Of a DNA stretch of 64,000 nucleotides, positions 59,356-64,000 are shown piece after piece. Source of the stretch: Bradyrhizobium elkanii WSM2783 (GTDB lineage: Bacteria > Pseudomonadota > Alphaproteobacteria > Rhizobiales > Xanthobacteraceae); contig NZ_AXAP01000008.1 of assembly GCF_000472865.1 (NCBI RefSeq), forward strand, positions 62,001 through 126,000, read 5' to 3'. Each line of letters begins with the position of its first letter. The stretch's first letter is position 1. The position numbers and the translations under genes are program-made. The notes below the pieces were generated by a model. It saw nothing but the letters and a program-made list of their open reading frames with translations. It had not been told where the DNA came from and searched no databases.

Positions 59356-60225
59356 ATGAAGCCTGCCAAGTTTGACTACGTTTTGCCGGCGACACTGGAT
59401 GCCGCCATCGAAGCGCTGGTCGCGTCGAACGGCGAAGGCAAGGTGCTGGCGGGCGGTCAGAGCCTGCTGCCGCTCCTCAACTTCCGGATGGCCAGGCCCG
59501 CAGTGCTGGTCGACCTAAACGGAATCAAGGGGCTATCGTACATCGAGGAACGAGGCGACCGCATCGCAATCGGCGCGCTGACGCGTCATCGCGATCTCGA
59601 GCATTCGCCGCTCGTCGCGTCGAGGTTGCCGGTGATGTCGGCGGCGATGCGCCACGTGGCGCATCTGGCTATCCGCAACCGTGGGACCATCGGCGGCAGC
59701 TTGTCCCATGCCGATCCCGCGGCCGAGCTTCCGATGCTGTCGGCATTCTACGACGCCAGGATTTCAGTTCAGGGACCGGCGGGACGCCGAACCATCGCCG
59801 CCGAGGAGTTCTTCGTCGACGCCCTGACGAACTGTCTGGAGCCGTCAGAGATCGTGGTGGAGATCGAATTTCCGGTGCTCGATCACGATGGCTGGGCGTT
59901 CGAAGAAGTCGCGCGCCGCTTCGGCGACTTCGCGCTCGCGAGCATCGCTGTTTCCGTGCGCCGAGCACAATCCGGGCTAAAGGACGCGCGTATCGCGGTG
60001 ATGGGTGTGGCCGATACGCCGCTGCGCCTCAGGGAAGCTGAGCAAGAGCTCGTCGCGATGGAGCTCAATGACCGAACTCCGGACCGGTTCTCGGAGATTG
60101 TCGTCTCGAAGGTCTCGCCCAACGACGACCTCCACGCTTCGGCGGCGTATCGCAGGCATCTGCTGGCACAGTTGTCCAGGCGTGCGCTGAAGACGGCATT
60201 GGCGGCAACGGAGCGAGCGCCATGA
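59356..60225 (+). CDS. Molybdenum hydroxylase FAD-binding (medium) subunit
   Basis: 289 aa of the CoxM/xanthine-dehydrogenase FAD subunit family. FAD motifs LAGGQSLLP (31-39) and IRNRGTIGGSLSHADPAAELP (about 105-125) are clear. The start at 59356 begins with the family-typical MKPAKFDYVLPATLDAAI. It transfers electrons from the iron-sulfur subunit to the final acceptor. Overlaps the small-subunit gene by 4 bp. Confidence 0.92.
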   Translation: MKPAKFDYVLPATLDAAIEALVASNGEGKVLAGGQSLLPLLNFRMARPAVLVDLNGIKGLSYIEERGDRIAIGALTRHRDLEHSPLVASRLPVMSAAMRHVAHLAIRNRGTIGGSLSHADPAAELPMLSAFYDARISVQGPAGRRTIAAEEFFVDALTNCLEPSEIVVEIEFPVLDHDGWAFEEVARRFGDFALASIAVSVRRAQSGLKDARIAVMGVADTPLRLREAEQELVAMELNDRTPDRFSEIVVSKVSPNDDLHASAAYRRHLLAQLSRRALKTALAATERAP

Positions 60226-60701
60226 CCGACATATCCGTCACTGTAAACGGAAAAAGGTACGACGTTTCGGACGTCGAACCGCGTCTACTCCTTTCCGATC
60301 TCCTGCGCGACACGCTCGGGTTCACCGGCACGCACGTTGGATGCGAACACGGCGTCTGCGGTGCCTGCACTGTGCTTGTAAACGGCGACAGCGCGCGGTC
60401 CTGCTTGATGCTGGCCGTCCAAGCGAACGGCGCCGAGATTGTCACCGTCGAAGGTCTCGGATCCCCCGAGCAACTCAACGTCCTTCAGTCCCAGTTTCGC
60501 GAGCATCACGGGCTTCAGTGCGGCTTCTGCACGCCCGGCATGCTGATGACCGGCGAAGACATGCTCCGCAAGTATCCTCTCGCGACCGACGAGGACATCC
60601 GGGAAGGGCTCTCCGGAAATCTCTGCCGCTGCACCGGCTACCAGAACATCGTCGCCGCGATCCGCAGCGCTGCTGCGCTGCGTTCGGAGAAAAAACCATG
60701 A
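60222..60701 (+). CDS. Molybdenum hydroxylase [2Fe-2S] (small) subunit
   Basis: 159 aa. Plant-type cluster ligands in GCEHGVCGACTVLVNG and the second cluster in QCGFCTPGM ... CRCTGYQNIV, the standard CoxS arrangement. It relays electrons from the molybdenum site to FAD. Overlaps both the medium-subunit gene and the metallo-beta-lactamase gene by 4 bp. Confidence 0.94.
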   Translation: MTDISVTVNGKRYDVSDVEPRLLLSDLLRDTLGFTGTHVGCEHGVCGACTVLVNGDSARSCLMLAVQANGAEIVTVEGLGSPEQLNVLQSQFREHHGLQCGFCTPGMLMTGEDMLRKYPLATDEDIREGLSGNLCRCTGYQNIVAAIRSAAALRSEKKP

Positions 60702-61459
60702 AACTGAACTTCCTCGCCGCCGGGCGTCTTCGCATGAAGAAGAGCATATACGTGCCTGGCGCCGACCGCAGCGAGACCATCGATCTTCCCGTCAGCAGCG
60801 CACTGATCCGGCACAAGCAGGGCAACGTACTCTTCGATACTGGCTGCCATCCGACCGTGGTCGACAAAGCAGAAGACCGCTGGGGACCGCTTGCCAAGGT
60901 TATGAAGCCGCTGATGAGCGCGGACGAGACCTTGCTGCCGAGTCTCGCATGCATCGGGCTCGGGCCCGACGACATCGATATCGTCGTGAACTCGCATTTC
61001 CACCCGGACCATTGCGGCTGCAACCAGTTCTTTCGCAAGGCGACGATCCTTGCTCACGCCAGGGAGATCGAAGCCGCGAAGGCGCCGGGCGCCGAAGCTG
61101 CGGGCTATCTCAAGGCCGATTGGGACTATGGGCAACCGATCGAGGCGGTTAGCGGGGAGAAGGATCTGTTTGGCGATTCCAGCGTGGTGCTGGTACCGCT
61201 GCCGGGCCACACCCCGGGCACGCTTGGTGCGCTGGTTAGTCTCGATCGCGACGGGCAGTTTCTGCTCGCGTCGGACTCCGTCAGCCTGCGGCAAAATCTC
61301 GATACCGACGTCGCGCCCCGCAACACCTGGAACGTCGAGCAGCAAATGAAGACCTTCGACGAGATCCGCCGGATCGAGAAGGGCGGCGCCACCATCATTT
61401 GCGGGCACGACGACCGGCAATGGCAAAGCCTGCGCAAGGGAACCGCGGGCTATGAGTAG
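60698..61459 (+). CDS. Metallo-beta-lactamase-fold hydrolase (lactonase-like)
   Basis: 253 aa. The zinc motif HFHPDHCG (HxHxDH) is followed by a His in PLPGHTPGTLG, an Asp in LLASDSVSL and a C-terminal His in IICGHDDRQW, the full dinuclear site of N-acyl-homoserine-lactonase-like proteins. It overlaps the small-subunit gene by 4 bp and the large-subunit gene by 8 bp, i.e. it is inserted into the hydroxylase operon. A role in opening a lactone or ring, or hydrolysing a thioester made by the hydroxylase pathway, is more likely than quorum quenching. Confidence 0.88.
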   Translation: MKLNFLAAGRLRMKKSIYVPGADRSETIDLPVSSALIRHKQGNVLFDTGCHPTVVDKAEDRWGPLAKVMKPLMSADETLLPSLACIGLGPDDIDIVVNSHFHPDHCGCNQFFRKATILAHAREIEAAKAPGAEAAGYLKADWDYGQPIEAVSGEKDLFGDSSVVLVPLPGHTPGTLGALVSLDRDGQFLLASDSVSLRQNLDTDVAPRNTWNVEQQMKTFDEIRRIEKGGATIICGHDDRQWQSLRKGTAGYE

Positions 61460-63854
61460 CGATCGACGCGCCCAATCGTCGGACGTCCTGCGGCCGAAGA
61501 ACGTCGGCGCGCCCATCAAGCGCACTGAAGATCCGCGTCTTCTGACGGGCAACGGGGAATACACGGCCGACCGGAAGCCGGACCGGCCGCTGCACCTCGC
61601 GTTCCTCCGTAGCGGGCAGCCGCACGCACGGATCGCGCGGATCAATGCCGAGGCGGCGCGATTGGCGCCGGGTGTGATGGCTGTGCTGACGGCGGAGGAC
61701 ATCGCGGACGACTTCAAGCCGGTGATCCCGTTCTCGCGGATTCCGAACTACTATGCGACGCCAATTATGCCTCTTGCCTCCAAGAAGGTCCGTTACGTAG
61801 GCGAACCCGTCGTCGCGGTCGTCGCCACTTCGCGGTATCTCGCCGAGGATGCCCTGGAGCTGATCGAGGTCGGCTACGACCCCCTAGGCGCGATTGCGCG
61901 CGCCGAGATGGCCGTCGCCGACGATGCGCCGCTACTGCACGAAGAGGCGGGTAGCAACATCCTGATCGCGCGCGAATTCAAGAAGGGCGATGTCGCCGCG
62001 GATCTGAAGGCCGCGGCCGTCAGGGTGAGCGGACGTTTCGAAATGACCCGCAAGGCGCCGCTCGCGATGGAACCGCGTAGCTACACTGCGGAGTACGAAA
62101 GCCGGCGCGACGCCGTCACGCTTTATACGTCGTCGAATATTCCGGGCATCGTCCGCGACGCGATTTCGGAATCGCTCAGTCTTCCTGGGCACCGCCTGCG
62201 TGTGGTCGCGCCCGATGTCGGCGGGAGTTTCGGTTCGAAGGGCTCGCTCTATCCGGAGGAACTTTTCATCTGCATCGCGGCGCGCAAGCTGCGCCGCTCG
62301 ATCAAATGGACGGCAGACCGTCTGGAGGACGTGAGCAGCAGCAGTCAGGCTTTTGCCGAGATCGTCGATGCGGAGATGGGTTTCGACGCGAACGGCGTCG
62401 CGACCTCCCTGCAGGCGGACGTACTCGGGGACGTCGGCGCCTTCTCGATCTACCCGTGGACCTGCGGCCTGGAGCCGGTGCAGGTCGTCAGCTTCCTTCC
62501 CGGCCCGTACAAGATCGGATCCTACCGCGGCGCCGTGCGCGGCGTTGCGACCTGCAAGCCACCGACCGGTCCTTATCGGGGCGTCGGTCGACCGATCTCG
62601 ACCTTCGTCGCCGAGCGTCTGATGGATCTCGGGGCGAAGGCGCTCGGCATCGATCCTCTCGAGATCAGGCGCCGCAATCTCGTGCGGCCCGACGAGTTTC
62701 CCTACCGGATCGCCTCCGGAATCATTTGGGACAAGACCGGCTTCATCGAATGCCTGAACGCCGCCGCCGAGACGGCCGGGTACGAGCAGCTTCGGAAAGA
62801 GCAGGCCGAGGCACGCAAGCAGGGCCGGCTGTTCGGCATTGGCATCGCCTCCTATGCGGAACTGACCGGTATCGGGTCGCGGATCGCTGTGGCGCCGGGC
62901 ATGCCTATCAATACCGGCTCGGAAACGGCGAAGATCACCATCGATTCGACGGGCGCCATCACCGCAGCCTTCGGTGTCGCATCCCACGGCCAGGGCCTCG
63001 AGACCACGCTGGCTCAGATCGTCGCTGACGACCTCGGCACCCGCTTCGAGGACGTCCGCGTCATCCAGGGAGACAGCGACGAGGTGCCGATGTCGACCGG
63101 GACCTACGCGAGCCGCAGCGCGGTGCTTGGCGGCGGCGCCGCCAAGCATGCCTCGAAAATCCTTCAGGAAAAGATCAAGCGGGTCGCCTCGCATCTTTTG
63201 GAGGCCAATGCGGACGACATCGAAGTCGCGGAGGGGAAGGCCATCGTCCTCGGCACCGACCGCGCAGTGTCGTTCAGGCAGATAGCCAAGGCCGTCTATT
63301 CCGACATGAAGACGTTGCCTGTCGAGGCCCGCGAAGAATTGACCGCGACCTACACCTACGACCCGATCAACGGCACCACCGCGGCGGCTACCCACATAGC
63401 CGCGGTGGAGATCGATCCGGCGACGTGCTTCGTGAAGATCCTCAAGTTCGTCGTTGCCGAGGACTGCGGACGGATCATCAATCCGATGATCGTCGACGGC
63501 CAGGTGCACGGCGGCGTCGCGCAAGGCATCGGCGCCGCACTGTTCGAGGAGCTGATCTATGACGACGACGGCCAGCTCCTGAGTGCGAGCCTCGTCGACT
63601 ACGTGATCCCCTCCGCGCCTGAAGTGCCGCTCATGGATGTCATCCATGTCGAAAGCGAATCCGCGGTGGCAGGCGGATTCCGCGGAATGGGCGAAGGCGG
63701 CACGATCGGCGCCCCGGCCGCTATCGCCAACGCGATCGCGGACGCGCTGTCGCCACTCGATATCGACGTCTCCATTCTCCCGATGACCCCAGAGCGCATC
63801 TTCAAGCTCATGGAACAGGCCAAGCTCAATCAAGAGGAAAAAGCAGATGAGTGA
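61452..63854 (+). CDS. Molybdenum hydroxylase molybdopterin-binding (large) subunit
   Basis: 800 aa of the xanthine-dehydrogenase/CoxL family. PIKRTEDPRLLTGNGEYTAD opens the protein; GGSFGSKG and PPTGPYRGVGRP line the cofactor site; GEGGTIGAPAAIANAIADAL near the C-terminus carries the catalytic Glu. The active-site loop reads PYRGVGR, not the AYxCSFR of true CO dehydrogenases, so this hydroxylates an aldehyde, aromatic or N-heterocyclic compound. It overlaps the metallo-beta-lactamase gene upstream and the SDR gene downstream. Confidence 0.92.
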   Translation: MSSDRRAQSSDVLRPKNVGAPIKRTEDPRLLTGNGEYTADRKPDRPLHLAFLRSGQPHARIARINAEAARLAPGVMAVLTAEDIADDFKPVIPFSRIPNYYATPIMPLASKKVRYVGEPVVAVVATSRYLAEDALELIEVGYDPLGAIARAEMAVADDAPLLHEEAGSNILIAREFKKGDVAADLKAAAVRVSGRFEMTRKAPLAMEPRSYTAEYESRRDAVTLYTSSNIPGIVRDAISESLSLPGHRLRVVAPDVGGSFGSKGSLYPEELFICIAARKLRRSIKWTADRLEDVSSSSQAFAEIVDAEMGFDANGVATSLQADVLGDVGAFSIYPWTCGLEPVQVVSFLPGPYKIGSYRGAVRGVATCKPPTGPYRGVGRPISTFVAERLMDLGAKALGIDPLEIRRRNLVRPDEFPYRIASGIIWDKTGFIECLNAAAETAGYEQLRKEQAEARKQGRLFGIGIASYAELTGIGSRIAVAPGMPINTGSETAKITIDSTGAITAAFGVASHGQGLETTLAQIVADDLGTRFEDVRVIQGDSDEVPMSTGTYASRSAVLGGGAAKHASKILQEKIKRVASHLLEANADDIEVAEGKAIVLGTDRAVSFRQIAKAVYSDMKTLPVEAREELTATYTYDPINGTTAAATHIAAVEIDPATCFVKILKFVVAEDCGRIINPMIVDGQVHGGVAQGIGAALFEELIYDDDGQLLSASLVDYVIPSAPEVPLMDVIHVESESAVAGGFRGMGEGGTIGAPAAIANAIADALSPLDIDVSILPMTPERIFKLMEQAKLNQEEKADE

Positions 63855-64000
63855 TCTCAAAGGACGTGTCGCCCTCGTGACGGGAGGTGGTCGGGACGTG
63901 GGCGCCGCGATATCGAAGATGCTGGCCGAAAGCGGAGCATCCGTCGCCGTCAACTACCACAGCTCGAAGGCCGAAGCGGAAGGCGTCGTCGCCGAGATCG
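63847..64000 (+). CDS. Short-chain dehydrogenase/reductase, partial
   Basis: First 51 codons only; the gene runs off the right edge. LKGRVALVTGGGRDVGAAI contains the NAD(P)-binding TGGGRxVG, and VAVNYHSSKAEAE suggests NADP preference (a basic/Ser region after beta-2). The ATG overlaps the large-subunit stop by 8 bp, so it is co-translated with the molybdenum hydroxylase. Confidence 0.85.
   Translation, partial: MSDLKGRVALVTGGGRDVGAAISKMLAESGASVAVNYHSSKAEAEGVVAEI

Noticed and set aside
60698..61459. Quorum-quenching N-acyl-homoserine lactonase
   Set aside because: The fold and zinc motif match, but the overlap with both hydroxylase genes makes a pathway hydrolase more likely.
59356..63854. 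Aerobic carbon monoxide dehydrogenase (CoxMSL)
   Set aside because: The large subunit has PYRGVGR where true CO dehydrogenases have AYxCSFR, and a metallo-beta-lactamase gene is inserted; it is a related hydroxylase.
1..64000. tRNA genes, rRNA, CRISPR arrays, intact IS elements, riboswitches
   Set aside because: I looked for cloverleaf-like segments, regular repeat-spacer patterns, transposase motifs and long structured leaders and found none I could support.

Overview
The window reads as chromosome, or a large replicon, of a high-GC alphaproteobacterium, most likely Bradyrhizobiaceae (Bradyrhizobium/Rhodopseudomonas type). That placement is inference from base composition, the many Liv-type ABC transporters, CaiB/BaiF CoA transferases, fused acyl-CoA dehydrogenases, a fused indolepyruvate oxidoreductase and CoxMSL-type hydroxylases. 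No rRNA, tRNA, CRISPR array or intact insertion sequence was found. Almost the whole window is catabolic: uptake systems, ring-attacking oxygenases, CoA-thioester enzymes and local regulators.

Region 1 (1-10.8 kb) is a divergent meta-cleavage module. The minus arm carries a ferredoxin reductase, Rieske dioxygenase alpha and beta, a diol-dehydrogenase-like SDR, a Rieske ferredoxin, a TetR regulator and two VOC/extradiol-like proteins. The plus arm carries an ACMSD-like amidohydrolase, an unknown 160-aa protein, a CoA ligase, a meta-cleavage hydrolase and a 2-hydroxypentadienoate-type hydratase. An 18-bp dyad (6042-6059) lies between the arms. The layout recalls p-cumate-type pathways.

Region 2 (10.8-20.4 kb) holds two convergent orphan substrate-binding proteins separated by a clear terminator, then an acyl-CoA dehydrogenase diverging from a GntR regulator, a crotonase, a 746-aa double acyl-CoA dehydrogenase, a CoA transferase and a MarR regulator. 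Region 3 (20.4-33 kb) holds a HicB-like small protein, a phthalate-dioxygenase-like oxygenase with its reductase, a CoA transferase, a complete Liv ABC transporter with an embedded beta-hydroxyacid dehydrogenase, an aldehyde dehydrogenase and a GntR regulator. Region 4 (33-39.8 kb) holds a GntR regulator diverging from a crotonase, a CoA transferase and a TctCBA transporter, with two matched operator-like palindromes in the divergent gap. It ends in a decayed filamentous-haemagglutinin fragment.

Region 5 (39.8-58.1 kb) appears to be one TetR regulon. Four near-identical 20-bp sites (39821, 44226, 46111, 47864) precede a Rieske alpha/beta-crotonase-SDR operon, a divergent esterase/ferredoxin-reductase pair, the TetR gene itself, and a divergent PaaK-type ligase / transporter-oxidase-indolepyruvate oxidoreductase operon. 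The enzyme set suggests import of an aromatic 2-hydroxy or 2-keto acid, conversion to an arylacyl-CoA, and ring dihydroxylation. Region 6 (58.1-64 kb) holds a crotonase and a molybdenum hydroxylase with a metallo-beta-lactamase gene inserted between its small and large subunit genes, followed by the start of an SDR gene at the window edge.
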